From: Vibrio alfacsensis
GTDB lineage: Bacteria > Pseudomonadota > Gammaproteobacteria > Enterobacterales > Vibrionaceae
NCBI RefSeq assembly: GCF_003544875.1
Contig: NZ_CP032093.1
Span: forward strand, 868,001 to 932,000
DNA: 64,000 nt
Reading direction: 5' to 3'
Made by a program: the position numbers and the translations under genes. Below, in pieces: positions 40,638 through 50,311 of the stretch (position 1 is the stretch's first letter; every line of letters starts with the position of its first letter). A model generated the notes under the pieces. That model saw only the letters and a program-made list of their open reading frames with translations. It had not been told where the DNA came from and did no database searches.

Positions 40638-41255
40638 ATGTTAGAAGTCTCTAACCTTACTGCGATCCGCGATGAAAGGATCTTGTTCGAAAATCTGCAG
40701 TTTGAAATTAAACCTGGAGAACTCGTCCAAATAGAGGGACGTAATGGCACAGGGAAAACAACATTGCTACGTATCGTAACCGGATTAGGCGATAGAGAAG
40801 AGGGCATCATCAAATGGAAAGGTGAATTGATTGAGAAAGCTCGCGATGTTTTCCATCAAGATTTGCTTTTTCTAGGACATCAAACTGGCGTGAAGCGAGA
40901 GCTTACCGCGCTAGAAAATCTGCGTTTTTATCAATCTATCCATAATAATCGCTCTTCAGATGAAGAAATCTTTGCTGCCCTCGCTCAAGTAGGGCTAGCT
41001 GGAAGAGAAGACGTGCCTGTAGCACAACTTTCTGCAGGGCAACAGCGACGAGTTGCGTTAGCCAGACTTTGGTTGAGTAACCAAATTTTATGGATTTTGG
41101 ATGAACCTCTTACCGCAATTGACAAACAAGGTGTGAAAGTTCTTGAATCCCTGTTTGCTCGTCATGCAGATAATGGTGGCATCGTCGTGTTAACCACACA
41201 CCAAGATATGTTTGCAGATAGCACAAAACTTAGAAAAATTAAGCTAGGTGATTGA
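40638..41255 (+). CDS. ccmA: Heme exporter ATP-binding protein CcmA
   Basis: ABC ATPase of the CcmABCD complex, which releases heme-loaded CcmE for cytochrome c maturation. It has 205 residues with Walker A GRNGTGKT at 34-41, signature LSAGQQRR, Walker B LWILDEP and a His-loop TTHQD. It opens the ccm operon and overlaps or abuts ccmB depending on the ccmB start. The frame is intact. Confidence 0.94.
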   Translation: MLEVSNLTAIRDERILFENLQFEIKPGELVQIEGRNGTGKTTLLRIVTGLGDREEGIIKWKGELIEKARDVFHQDLLFLGHQTGVKRELTALENLRFYQSIHNNRSSDEEIFAALAQVGLAGREDVPVAQLSAGQQRRVALARLWLSNQILWILDEPLTAIDKQGVKVLESLFARHADNGGIVVLTTHQDMFADSTKLRKIKLGD

Positions 41256-41256
41256 G

Positions 41257-41925
41257 ATGATATCTTCCATGACCACCATTATCCGCCGTGAGTTGCTGAT
41301 CGCATTTCGTCGTCAGGCCGATATTCTAAACCCGCTGTGGTTCTTTATTATTGTTATCACTTTGTTCCCATTGAGTATTGGTCCTGAGCCAAATTTGTTA
41401 GCACGTATTGCTGCGGGCATTGTTTGGGTTGCTGCATTGCTCTCTGCGTTATTATCATTGGAGCGTCTATTTCGCGATGATTTCCAAGATGGTTCGCTAG
41501 AGCAAATGATGCTAATGCCAATCCCTTTGCAACTTGTTGTTCTTTCGAAGGTCATCGCTCATTGGTTGTTAACGGGGTTACCACTTATCTTGATCAGCCC
41601 ACTGTTGGCCGTATTACTTTCTCTTGATTTTAATACTTGGTTGTCTGTGGTTCTGACGTTAGTGATCGGCACGCCAGCACTGAGTTTTATCGGTGCAATT
41701 GGAGTGGCATTGACCGTTGGATTGCAAAAGGGCGGCGTACTTTTGAGTTTGCTGATTCTTCCGCTCTACATTCCAATTTTGATTTTTGCGACATCTGCAA
41801 TTGATGCTGCAGCATTGGGTATGGCGTATAACGGTCAATTGGCAATTTTAGGCGCGATGTTGATGGGGGCAATGACATTGACTCCATTTGCGATCAGTGC
41901 GGCATTAAGGGTTAGTGTTAATTAA
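41257..41925 (+). CDS. ccmB: Heme exporter permease CcmB
   Basis: A 222-residue inner membrane protein with about six membrane segments. It is the permease partner of CcmA. NPLWFFIIVITLFPLSIGPE is a family signature. I chose ATG 41257 because AGGTG sits seven bases upstream; a GTG at 41248 (inside ccmA) and an ATG at 41269 are alternatives. The 109 bases between ccmB and ccmC contain no gene. Confidence 0.92.
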   Translation: MISSMTTIIRRELLIAFRRQADILNPLWFFIIVITLFPLSIGPEPNLLARIAAGIVWVAALLSALLSLERLFRDDFQDGSLEQMMLMPIPLQLVVLSKVIAHWLLTGLPLILISPLLAVLLSLDFNTWLSVVLTLVIGTPALSFIGAIGVALTVGLQKGGVLLSLLILPLYIPILIFATSAIDAAALGMAYNGQLAILGAMLMGAMTLTPFAISAALRVSVN

Positions 41926-42034
41926 CTCAATAAAGAGCGTCTTAGTTGGCGTTTGATCAAAGAATTATTATTAAAGCACTGCTACGGTCCCGGCCCTCTG
42001 GATAGTGTCCCTGAAGTAAGAGCGAGAATTAAAC

Positions 42035-42776
42035 ATGTGGAAATGGCTCCATCCTTATGCCAAGCCAGAAGCAGCTTATGATTTAAGTGGTAAGTTTCTC
42101 CCTTGGTTTTCTGTATTGGCCTTAGTCTGCTTATCGGTAGGTACGGTATGGGGGCTTGCGTTTGCTCCATCGGATTACCAGCAAGGTGACAGTTTCCGAA
42201 TTATTTATATTCACGTCCCTTCCGCCATTTGGTCGATGGGCGTTTACATGTCGATGGCGATTGCTGCATTTATTGGCCTAGTGTGGCAAGTTCGACTTTC
42301 TAACATGGCTGCATTAGCAATGGCGCCGATTGGTGCGGTGTTTACCTTTATTGCTTTGTTAACTGGAGCAATCTGGGGTAAGCCGATGGGGCACATGGTG
42401 GGTTTGGGATGCACGTTTAACATCCGAACTGATTCTTCTATTTTTATACCTTGGTGTGATCGCGCTTTACCATGCATTTGATGATCAAAAAACAGCGGCA
42501 AAAGCGGCGGGTATTTTAGCGATTGTTGGTGTGGTTAACCTTCCGATTATTCACTTCTCTGTGGAGTGGTGGAACACGCTTCACCAAGGAGCAACGATTA
42601 CAAAATTTGAAAAACCATCTATCTCAGCAAATATGCTTTGGCCGTTGCTATTGAATATTTTTGGCTTTGCGTTTTTCTTCGGTGCTGTAACGATGGTGCG
42701 TTTTAGAAACGAAATTATCAGCAAAGAGAGCCACCGACCTTGGGTGCGCAAACTTGCCACCGAAAAAGCGCAGTGA
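42035..42776 (+). CDS. ccmC: Heme export/ligation protein CcmC (two-base deletion in this sequence)
   Basis: Inner membrane protein that loads heme onto CcmE; six membrane segments. It begins MWKWLHPYAKPEAAYDLSGK. The frame breaks near GATGGGG at 42385-42391. Restoring two bases (a TG) gives PMWGTWWVWDARLTSE, which is the conserved heme-binding WWD motif, and joins the halves into 247 residues, the normal length. The deletion therefore lies inside the catalytic motif. ccmD follows after 12 bases. Confidence 0.9.
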
Positions 42777-42788
42777 GGGAATTGAATT

Positions 42789-42995
42789 ATGCATTTTGAA
42801 ACTCTAAGCGATTTATTTGCCATGGGTGGCTACGCGTCATACGTGTGGAGCGCATTTGGTATTACCTTTTTATCTATGATCATTTTGTTGGTTTCGAGTC
42901 TTCGTCGAGGAGATGCGTTATTGAAAGAAGTTCAAGCAAAAATTGATCGTCAAACGCGCATTGACGCGGCGAAAAATATGGAGAACACCTTATGA
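42789..42995 (+). CDS. ccmD: Heme exporter subunit CcmD
   Basis: A 68-residue protein with one membrane segment (about 15-37, [20 protein letters not shown]) and a charged cytoplasmic tail. It stabilises and releases holo-CcmE from CcmABC. The start [20 protein letters not shown] is typical. It overlaps ccmE by four bases. Confidence 0.92.
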   Translation: MHFETLSDLFAMGGYASYVWSAFGITFLSMIILLVSSLRRGDALLKEVQAKIDRQTRIDAAKNMENTL

Positions 42996-43477
42996 ACCCG
43001 AGACGTAAAAAGAGGCTAGGTATTATTTTAGCCATTTTTATCGGTATCAGTGCCACGGTTGGTTTGATGCTTTATGCACTTAACCAAAACATGGATCTCT
43101 TCTATACGCCGACAGAGCTTGTTAACGGTAAGCCTGATGGCAGCAAGCCAGAGGTTGGTCAACGTCTGCGTATTGGCGGTATGGTTGTAGAGGGTTCTGT
43201 TCGCCGTGATCCTGAGTCTCTAAAAGTTCGTTTTGATTTGCACGATGTTGGTCCGAAAGTGACTATCGTTTACGAGGGGATTCTTCCTGACTTGTTCCGT
43301 GAGGGGCAGGGCATTGTTGCTCAAGGTGTTTTAGAGAATGCAACAACAGTAAAAGCGTTCGAAGTTCTTGCGAAACACGATGAAGAGTACATGCCACCAG
43401 AGATCGCAGAAGCGATGAAGAAAACGCATGAACCTTTGCAATACACAACCGAACAGAAACAAGGAAGCGGCCAATGA
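42992..43477 (+). CDS. ccmE: Periplasmic heme chaperone CcmE
   Basis: A 161-residue protein with an N-terminal membrane anchor (about 9-29) and a periplasmic OB-fold domain. His129 in [12 protein letters not shown] is the residue that binds heme covalently, and Tyr133 is the axial ligand. It carries heme from CcmABCD to CcmF. The gene overlaps ccmD and ccmF by four bases each, so translation is probably coupled. Confidence 0.96.
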   Translation: MNPRRKKRLGIILAIFIGISATVGLMLYALNQNMDLFYTPTELVNGKPDGSKPEVGQRLRIGGMVVEGSVRRDPESLKVRFDLHDVGPKVTIVYEGILPDLFREGQGIVAQGVLENATTVKAFEVLAKHDEEYMPPEIAEAMKKTHEPLQYTTEQKQGSGQ

Positions 43478-45456
43478 TTGCTGAAATCGGTCACTTTGCC
43501 CTCATTTTATCGCTTGCGATGGCGGTGCTATTAAGCATTCTGCCGTTATGGGGAGCATCAAACAACAACACAATGCTGATGAACACAGCACGACCACTAT
43601 CATGGTCGATGTTCATTATGCTGTTTTTCTCTTTCGTCATCTTGTGTTGGGGTTTTTATACTAACGACTTCACGCTGCAATATGTTGCGAGCAACTCAAA
43701 CAGCCAACTTCCTTGGTACTACCGTTTAACGGCGGTTTGGGGCGCGCACGAGGGTTCATTGTTGCTTTGGGTTCTTATCCAAGCCGCATGGACGGTAGCC
43801 GTTGCGACTTTTAGCCGTGGTATGCCGCAAGAATCGGTAGCACGAGTGCTCGCCGTAATGGGTATGATCTCAGTCGGTTTCTTACTGTTCATTATTTTGA
43901 CTTCTAACCCATTCTTACGCACGTTGCCATTCTTCCCGGTAGACGGTCGAGACTTGAACCCTCTGCTTCAAGACCCTGGTTTGATCGTTCACCCTCCAAT
44001 GCTATACATGGGTTATGTTGGCTTCTCGGTTGCTTTCTCGTTTGCCATTGCTTCTTTAATGACAGGTCGTCTTGATACGGCTTGGGCACGCTGGTCTCGT
44101 CCTTGGACAACCGCTGCATGGGTATTTCTAACACTCGGTATCGCACTAGGCTCTTGGTGGGCATACTACGAACTTGGTTGGGGTGGCTGGTGGTTCTGGG
44201 ATCCAGTGGAAAACGCATCATTCATGCCTTGGCTAGCGGGTACAGCATTGATGCACTCTCTAGCAGTAACAGAAAAACGCGGTACATTTAAAGCTTGGAC
44301 TGTACTACTGGCGATCTCTGCATTCTCGTTAAGTTTGCTCGGTACGTTCTTGGTTCGCTCTGGTATTTTGGTCTCCGTACACGCGTTTGCCTCTGATCCA
44401 TCGCGCGGTATGTTCATTCTTGGTTTCCTAGTGTTCGTTATCGGCGGTTCTTTATTGTTGTTTGCTGTCAAAGGTGCAGCGGTTCGTGTGCGTGGCAACT
44501 TCGATTTGGTATCCCGTGAAAACGCATTACTAGCGAATAACGTTCTGATTATTGCCGCGCTTGTGGTTGTCCTTGTCGGCACGCTACTGCCATTGGTTCA
44601 TAAGCAAATTGGTCTTGGTTCGGTTTCTATTGGTGCGCCATTCTTTGACATGCTATTTGCTTGGTTGATGATGCCATTCTCGTTCTTACTAGGTATTGGT
44701 CCACTGATTCGCTGGAAACGAGACAACTTATCTAAGCTTGTTAAGCCGATGATTGTATCTGGCATCTTGTCTTTCGGCTTAGCCGCAGTGTGTGTTTACT
44801 TGTTCGCAGATTTCTTCTCAGTGATGGCTTACATTGGTTGGGTAATGGCAATCTGGATCATCTCGATGCATGGTTTTGAGCTATACGAACGCGCAACGCA
44901 CCGTCATCGCTTTGTCGAGGGCGTACGTAAACTACAACGTAGCCATTGGGCGATGATGCTAGGCCACATTGGTCTTGCTGTTACCGTTATTGGTATTGCG
45001 ATGGTGCAAAACTACAGCATCGAGCGTGATGTTCGCCTGGCTCCTGGTGAGCACTTTAAGATTTACGGTTACGATTTTTACTTCTCTGGCCTACGCGATA
45101 AAGACGGTCCGAACTACGATGGTTACATCGCGGATTTTGAAATCACTAACGATGGTAAATATGTGAATACCCTCCATGCGGAGAAGCGTTTTTACCGAAC
45201 AGCGAAGTCAATGATGACCGAAGCGGCAATCGATCGAGGCATCACTCGCGACTTGTATATTGCGATGGGTGAGCGTTTGGATGACAACCGTTCTTGGGCT
45301 GTACGTATTTACTACAAACCATTTGTTCGTTGGATTTGGGCTGGTTCTTTGATTATGTCTCTAGGTGGTGCTTTAGCTATCTCAGACAGACGTTACCGCT
45401 TTCGTAAAACAACGAAGAAAGACGGGCAATCAAAGCTAGCGGAGAAGGAAGTATAA
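43474..45456 (+). CDS. ccmF: Cytochrome c heme lyase subunit CcmF
   Basis: A 660-residue integral membrane protein with about 15 membrane segments. The WWD heme-binding motif is [18 protein letters not shown] (near residue 235), flanked by conserved His residues. It transfers heme from CcmE to apocytochrome c with CcmH and CcmI. A periplasmic domain lies near residues 510-615. The frame is intact. Confidence 0.95.
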   Translation: MIAEIGHFALILSLAMAVLLSILPLWGASNNNTMLMNTARPLSWSMFIMLFFSFVILCWGFYTNDFTLQYVASNSNSQLPWYYRLTAVWGAHEGSLLLWVLIQAAWTVAVATFSRGMPQESVARVLAVMGMISVGFLLFIILTSNPFLRTLPFFPVDGRDLNPLLQDPGLIVHPPMLYMGYVGFSVAFSFAIASLMTGRLDTAWARWSRPWTTAAWVFLTLGIALGSWWAYYELGWGGWWFWDPVENASFMPWLAGTALMHSLAVTEKRGTFKAWTVLLAISAFSLSLLGTFLVRSGILVSVHAFASDPSRGMFILGFLVFVIGGSLLLFAVKGAAVRVRGNFDLVSRENALLANNVLIIAALVVVLVGTLLPLVHKQIGLGSVSIGAPFFDMLFAWLMMPFSFLLGIGPLIRWKRDNLSKLVKPMIVSGILSFGLAAVCVYLFADFFSVMAYIGWVMAIWIISMHGFELYERATHRHRFVEGVRKLQRSHWAMMLGHIGLAVTVIGIAMVQNYSIERDVRLAPGEHFKIYGYDFYFSGLRDKDGPNYDGYIADFEITNDGKYVNTLHAEKRFYRTAKSMMTEAAIDRGITRDLYIAMGERLDDNRSWAVRIYYKPFVRWIWAGSLIMSLGGALAISDRRYRFRKTTKKDGQSKLAEKEV

Positions 45457-45457
45457 T

Positions 45458-46012
45458 ATGAATAAGAAAGTCTTATTTATCCCGTTGGTGGCTTTTATGG
45501 TTTTGGCGGGCATCTTCGCAACTCAGTTGGTTCGCAACCAAGAGGGCGATGACCCAACGAAACTAGAGTCTGTACTTGTTGGTAAACCCGTACCGAAGTT
45601 TCACTTAGAAGACTTAGCGGAACCTGGTAAGCAATATGACCAGTCGATTTTTAAGGGCGAACCTTTGCTACTCAATGTTTGGGCAACGTGGTGCCCAACC
45701 TGTTACGCAGAACACAAGTACCTAAATGAATTGGCGGGCAACGGCGTGAAGATCATCGGTATGAATTATAAAGATGATCGTAATAAAGCGATTGGCTGGT
45801 TGAACGATCTTGGCAACCCATACCTGATTAGTCTGTTTGATGGCAGCGGTATGCTTGGTCTGGATCTTGGCGTATACGGCGCGCCGGAAACATTTGTTAT
45901 TGATGCAAATGGAGTCATTCGTTACCGCCATGTTGGTGATGTGAATCCACGCAATTGGGCGGAAACTCTAGAACCGCTTTATACCCAATTGGTTGAGGAG
46001 GCGAAGCAATGA
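45458..46012 (+). CDS. ccmG: Thiol:disulfide interchange protein DsbE/CcmG
   Basis: A 184-residue membrane-anchored thioredoxin-like protein with an N-terminal membrane segment (about 5-22). The active site WATWCPTC has Cys79 and Cys82. It reduces disulfides in apocytochrome c before heme attachment. The conserved YGAPETFVID segment carries the cis-proline. It overlaps ccmH by four bases. Confidence 0.95.
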   Translation: MNKKVLFIPLVAFMVLAGIFATQLVRNQEGDDPTKLESVLVGKPVPKFHLEDLAEPGKQYDQSIFKGEPLLLNVWATWCPTCYAEHKYLNELAGNGVKIIGMNYKDDRNKAIGWLNDLGNPYLISLFDGSGMLGLDLGVYGAPETFVIDANGVIRYRHVGDVNPRNWAETLEPLYTQLVEEAKQ

Positions 46013-46494
46013 AAAAGTTTATCTTAGCCGCTTTCGCCGCGATGACATTTTCGATTGCTGCTCATGCGGCGATCGAGGTGTATGAGTTTGATAATTTGCA
46101 GCAAGAGCAGCAGTTCAAAGAACTAGGGCACACCTTGCGCTGCCCTAAATGTCAGAACAATACGATTTCAGACTCTAATGCTGAACTCGCGCAAGACTTA
46201 CGTCATAAGGTTTATGAAATGACCAAAGAGGGTAAGTCTAAAGACGAGATTGTTGACTATATGATTGCTCGCTACGGCAACTTCGTGACTTACAATCCTC
46301 CGTTCACTATGGCGACGGCGATTTTGTGGCTTGGTCCATTTGCGGTTGTTTTAGGTGGTTTTGGCTTGATCGTACTACGTAGCCGCAAGTCAAAAGCGCT
46401 GGCTGCACAAGATAGTGAAGAAGAATGGGACGCAGAGAAAGAAGCGCGCCTTAAATCACTACTTGAAGAAGAGAATAACGGAGATAAGAAGTAA
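46009..46494 (+). CDS. ccmH: Cytochrome c maturation protein CcmH
   Basis: A 161-residue protein with a signal peptide (about 1-20, ending AAHA), a three-helix domain with the redox motif LRCPKCQN (Cys45 and Cys48), and a C-terminal membrane segment (about 101-124). It corresponds to the short, N-terminal half of E. coli CcmH; the TPR half is the separate ccmI gene that follows, overlapping its stop by one base. Confidence 0.93.
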   Translation: MKKFILAAFAAMTFSIAAHAAIEVYEFDNLQQEQQFKELGHTLRCPKCQNNTISDSNAELAQDLRHKVYEMTKEGKSKDEIVDYMIARYGNFVTYNPPFTMATAILWLGPFAVVLGGFGLIVLRSRKSKALAAQDSEEEWDAEKEARLKSLLEEENNGDKK

Positions 46495-47711
46495 TGACTC
46501 TATTTTGGATTGCTACCGTTGTTCTTACGCTTGTCGCATGTGCACTGATTGCATTACCGATACTCAAGCAAAAAGCCAACAACGATGAAGTGTTGCGTGA
46601 TGAGCTAAACAAAGCGTTTTATAAAGACCGTCTTTCTGAACTTGAAGAAGAAACCGATGAAGGTTTGGTTGAGAGCCAAGATGAATTGATTTCTGATTTG
46701 AAGCAGTCTTTGCTAGATGATATCCCAAGTGAAAAAGTGCAGGGTGAAACTAAAGTCTCGCCAATGGCGGTTTTGATTCCATCTGTAGTGCTAACGGTGG
46801 CATTAAGCTATGGCTTGTACTTCAAATTTGGCGCATCACAAGATGTGATTCAATGGCAGGAAGTGACCTCTAATCTTCCTGAGTTGTCTAAGAAGTTGAT
46901 GTCTGCTTCTTCTCAGCCATTAAGCGAAGATGAAATGTCGGATTTGTCTTTGGCATTGCGTACTCGTCTGCATTACCAACCAGAGGATTCTACGGGTTGG
47001 TTATTATTGGGGCGTATTGCGCTAGCAAATCGTGATGTAACCACCGCCATTGATGCGATGGAGAAATCGTACAAGTTGGATCCAAAAGATCCTGATGTTC
47101 AGCTTGGCTATGCACAGGCCCTTATGTTGTCACAAGACGATATGGATCAAGCGACGGCACGCTCATTACTTGGCAAACTGATGCAGCAAGATTACGTTGA
47201 TTTACGCGTCTTCTCACTGCTTGCGTTTGACGCATTTGAACGTCAAGATTTCCCTGCAGCAATTAAGTACTGGGGTATCATGCAGCAAATGATTGGTCCT
47301 GAAGACAGTCGTTATGAGATGTTAGGTCGCAGTATTGAAAGTGCGCGTAAGCAGATGGGCGAAGCCGTTTCTCCAGATAAGAGTGTTGCAGTTACGATAA
47401 ATGTGGCACCGGAAGCGCAATTGGATCCCAATGCGGTGCTGATTGTATCTGTTCATCGCGCTGATGGTTCGCCAATGCCAGTGGCGGCTGCTCGTTACCC
47501 ATTAGGCACGTTCCCTCGTACCGTGGTACTTGACGATGGCAACTCAATGATGGAAGGGCAAAAACTTTCTTCGTTAGATAAGCTTTTGGTACGAGTGCGT
47601 GTCGATTCTGATGGTAACGTTGCAACGCGTGATAAAGATTGGCACGGTGAGAGCGAAGCGGTTAAGTTTGGTCAGCCAGTTGACGTGACGATTGATAAAC
47701 AGTATCAATAA
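46494..47711 (+). CDS. ccmI: Cytochrome c maturation TPR protein CcmI
   Basis: A 405-residue protein with two membrane segments (about 3-24 and 89-108) separated by a charged cytoplasmic loop, and a periplasmic region with TPR-like repeats (about 155-280: GWLLLGRIALANRDVTTAID, DVQLGYAQALMLS). The family CcmI/CycH holds the apocytochrome C-terminus and passes it to CcmF. The C-terminal part (about 300-405) forms a beta-rich domain. It ends the ccm operon. Confidence 0.9.
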   Translation: MTLFWIATVVLTLVACALIALPILKQKANNDEVLRDELNKAFYKDRLSELEEETDEGLVESQDELISDLKQSLLDDIPSEKVQGETKVSPMAVLIPSVVLTVALSYGLYFKFGASQDVIQWQEVTSNLPELSKKLMSASSQPLSEDEMSDLSLALRTRLHYQPEDSTGWLLLGRIALANRDVTTAIDAMEKSYKLDPKDPDVQLGYAQALMLSQDDMDQATARSLLGKLMQQDYVDLRVFSLLAFDAFERQDFPAAIKYWGIMQQMIGPEDSRYEMLGRSIESARKQMGEAVSPDKSVAVTINVAPEAQLDPNAVLIVSVHRADGSPMPVAAARYPLGTFPRTVVLDDGNSMMEGQKLSSLDKLLVRVRVDSDGNVATRDKDWHGESEAVKFGQPVDVTIDKQYQ

Positions 47712-47795
47712 TTCACGATCGACTCTGATATATGACACTTTGTGATTATCAGGTCGGATTTGTGGTATGACTAAGACCGATCGAGTAGAATGATT

Positions 47796-47824
47796 AAGGC
47801 CAGCATTAGCTGGCCTTTATTTTA
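47796..47824 (+). terminator. Terminator after the ccm operon
   Basis: 9-bp perfect stem AAGGCCAGC / GCTGGCCTT with loop ATTA, followed by a T-rich stretch (TATTTT). It lies nine bases before the mlaA start. Confidence 0.8.
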
Positions 47825-47832
47825 ATAGTCGT

Positions 47833-48624
47833 ATGGAACACAGAATGTATAACAAGGGTAAATCCATCTTGTTGTTGCTGTTTGCAGTTGGGCTGGCAGG
47901 GTGCTCAACCGCACCAGACAAAGCAGTAACAGAAGACAATGAAACAAATCAGACGACTGCGGGTGTTTATGATCCGTTAGAAAGCTTTAACCGTGCGATG
48001 TGGGATATCAACTACGATTATCTAGACCCGTACTTGGTTCGCCCAGTTTCACTGGCGTATGTTGGGTATACGCCCGTTCCAATTCGTTCTGGTATCGCTA
48101 ATTTTCTCGCAAACTTAGATGAACCAGCGAGCGTGGTGAACAACCTTATCATGGGTAACGGCGGCAAAGCGGTCGATCATTTCAACCGTTTTTGGATTAA
48201 CTCGACGTTTGGTGTTTTGGGCGTGTTCGACATTGCAACCGCCGCTGGCATTACCAAATATGACAACAAAGCGTTTAGTGATGCGGTTGGTCACTATGGT
48301 GTCGGTAATGGCCCATACTTTATGATTCCAGGCTATGGTCCTTATACTTTGCGTGAGGTGACGGATACCGTTGATGGTTTATACCCAGTACTGTCATATG
48401 TAAACTTTTGGGCAGGCTTAGGCAAGTGGGCGCTAGAGGGCATGGAGAAACGTGCTTTATTGGTGCCACAAGAAGCTCAACTGGAAGCATCACCAGATCC
48501 ATACGTACTGACGCGTGATGTGTATATTCAGAGACAAGACTTTAAGGCGGAAATCAACAATACGGATGACGTCGATGAAGATGAAGAAGCGTACTTAGAT
48601 GAGTATCTAGAAGAAGATTTCTGA
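47833..48624 (+). CDS. mlaA: Outer membrane lipoprotein MlaA (VacJ)
   Basis: A 263-residue lipoprotein that removes misplaced phospholipids from the outer leaflet and passes them to the Mla pathway. The signal peptide ends in the lipobox GLAGC with Cys24 as the lipidation site. The VacJ core starts at YDPLESFNRAMWDINYDYLD and includes the SAVGHYGVG-type loop (here SDAVGHYGVGNGPYF). An acidic C-terminal tail follows. ATG 47845 (MYNKGK...) is an alternative start that gives a more typical signal peptide. The gene is alone between two terminators, so its promoter must lie in or near the ccm terminator region. Confidence 0.92.
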   Translation: MEHRMYNKGKSILLLLFAVGLAGCSTAPDKAVTEDNETNQTTAGVYDPLESFNRAMWDINYDYLDPYLVRPVSLAYVGYTPVPIRSGIANFLANLDEPASVVNNLIMGNGGKAVDHFNRFWINSTFGVLGVFDIATAAGITKYDNKAFSDAVGHYGVGNGPYFMIPGYGPYTLREVTDTVDGLYPVLSYVNFWAGLGKWALEGMEKRALLVPQEAQLEASPDPYVLTRDVYIQRQDFKAEINNTDDVDEDEEAYLDEYLEEDF

Positions 48625-48657
48625 TTACACAATAAGTAACCAGAATTTGTATCAAAC

Positions 48658-48689
48658 AAAAGGCTTAGCGTTCGCTAAGCCTTTGTTTT
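48658..48689. terminator. Bidirectional terminator between mlaA and fadL
   Basis: A long stem AAAGGCTTAGCG / CGCTAAGCCTTT around TTCG, with T-rich sequence on both sides. It serves both converging genes. Confidence 0.85.
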
Positions 48690-48711
48690 ATCAATCGGTT
48701 CTATTCAACAA

Positions 48712-50007
48712 TTAGAACGTGTAGTTCGCTTGAACACCAATTAGCCACACGTTGCCCGTCACTTCACCTTCGAATTTACCACCGAATGCTGCGGCAGCGT
48801 TGTCAGAAGAATCACGAGGCTCGCTGATTGGTGCATCTTTAGCAAAGATGTAAGTAAAACCAGCGTCTAGAGTTAGGTTCTTAGACCATTCGTAACCTGC
48901 GCCAACACTTAGCCATACGCGGTCCGTCTCTGGAATTGTTGTAGTACGGTATTTGTCATCAACGGCTGACATATCGTAAGCAACGCCTGATCGCAGCGTC
49001 CATTTTTGGTCAAGTTGATAGGTTGTACCTACAGCAAAGCGGTAGTTGTCTTTCCAATTTTCAGTTTTTACTAATTGGTCTGATTTATCGCCAAACTCCG
49101 GAATATTAGCCACTAGCTCTTTAAAGCTGCTCCAATCTGTCCAGTTGATGCTTGTGTGAATCGCAAGTTGATCATTTAGTTGGTGGAAGCTTGCTAGTTC
49201 TGCGGTAGCAGGGAGTGTTAGTTCCATTGAGCCGTTGTAGCGTGGTTTAACAACTGGCGCTACAAGATTGAAGCCTAGACCTTCCGCATGTCCTTGAAGA
49301 TTTAATTCAACTTCAGATTTGTAAGCAAAACCAATGCGATTGTTGTCATTGATTTGCCACGCAGCACCGATTTGCCAACCCCATGCTTTGTCGTCACCTT
49401 CCATATACTTAAGTGTTTTGCCAGCTAGTGGTTTCATTTGAGGAGGCATGACAGCGCCAATACTACCATCCGCCATGATGTAACGAACACCACCACCAAT
49501 GCTTAGTTGTTCGTTCAGTTTGTAGGCCGCATTTAGGTTTGCTTCCATCGAGAACACACTCGCTTGGTTACCAAAGTTTGCCGCGGCAAAATCTTTACCT
49601 AGGTCGGTTTCCATGCCGTAGTTGGTGCCAAGTGCAAAACCAACCGCTAGCTTGTCATTGTATTGATGAGAAAGGTAAAAGTTTGGAATGATGGCATCAT
49701 GGGCAAAGTCGTGTGAGCTTGCTGGATGCGGGCCATCGATATAAGTCGATGTACCATCCACATCAATATTAGGGTTTACATAAATCGCACCAACAGACAC
49801 CTGTGTACCTTCTAGGTAAGTCAGCATTGCCGGGTTGCGCCACTGTGAGCTTGCGTTATCTGCCATTGCTGCTTCACCTGCGTATGCACGGCCTAGACCA
49901 GTCGCAGAGTATTCTGCAAGTTGGAAGCCTGCCGCATTGGCGATACCAGAAGCGCTAAGTAGGCTGAATGCCACTGCTGTAGATAGGAGAGTCTTGTTGG
50001 TTTTCAT
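48712..50007 (-). CDS. fadL: FadL-family outer membrane long-chain fatty acid porin (copy 1)
   Basis: A 431-residue outer membrane beta-barrel. The signal peptide ends ANA before AGFQLAEYSATGLGRAYAGE, the FadL hatch sequence with the conserved N-terminal region. The C-terminus ends with Phe (IGVQANYTF), typical of barrel proteins. It imports long-chain fatty acids or other hydrophobic molecules. It is a tandem paralogue of the next gene, 304 bases away. It has no separate promoter that I could identify with confidence; a degenerate FadR-like stretch lies near 50080-50097. Confidence 0.9.
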   Translation of the reverse strand: MKTNKTLLSTAVAFSLLSASGIANAAGFQLAEYSATGLGRAYAGEAAMADNASSQWRNPAMLTYLEGTQVSVGAIYVNPNIDVDGTSTYIDGPHPASSHDFAHDAIIPNFYLSHQYNDKLAVGFALGTNYGMETDLGKDFAAANFGNQASVFSMEANLNAAYKLNEQLSIGGGVRYIMADGSIGAVMPPQMKPLAGKTLKYMEGDDKAWGWQIGAAWQINDNNRIGFAYKSEVELNLQGHAEGLGFNLVAPVVKPRYNGSMELTLPATAELASFHQLNDQLAIHTSINWTDWSSFKELVANIPEFGDKSDQLVKTENWKDNYRFAVGTTYQLDQKWTLRSGVAYDMSAVDDKYRTTTIPETDRVWLSVGAGYEWSKNLTLDAGFTYIFAKDAPISEPRDSSDNAAAAFGGKFEGEVTGNVWLIGVQANYTF

Positions 50008-50311
50008 TGTAATGTTCGCTGAGTAATTTATAACGTGGAGCGAAAGTTTACGCTTAGAGTTATTACTTTAAAATGAGATTCCGCCATTGGTTGTTTTTGA
50101 AATATATAACCATTAAATCTAAATTTTGGCATATAAAACTAATCGTAACGGGAGTGTAAAGAAATTTCAGCGAACAGCTGTGAGGTATAAAGGTGGTTTT
50201 GATTACACTTGTACGCTTAAATACAGTGAATGGAATTGAATAGATAAGAAAAAAGGCTGGAATACCAGCCTTTTATATAGAGAGTGCTTATATTAGCTAT
50301 CAGCGCTAAGC
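50008..50311. other. Intergenic region between the two fadL genes
   Basis: AT-rich, no gene. It must hold the promoter of copy 1 (minus strand). AATGGCGGAATC (minus strand, about 50080-50096) resembles the FadR-like site found upstream of copy 2 but lacks the central GGTC. The terminator of copy 2 lies at 50249-50274. Confidence 0.5.
50249..50274 (-). terminator. Terminator after fadL copy 2
   Basis: On the minus strand AAAAGGCTGG, loop TATT, CCAGCCTTTT and more Ts. A strong rho-independent terminator. Confidence 0.88.
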
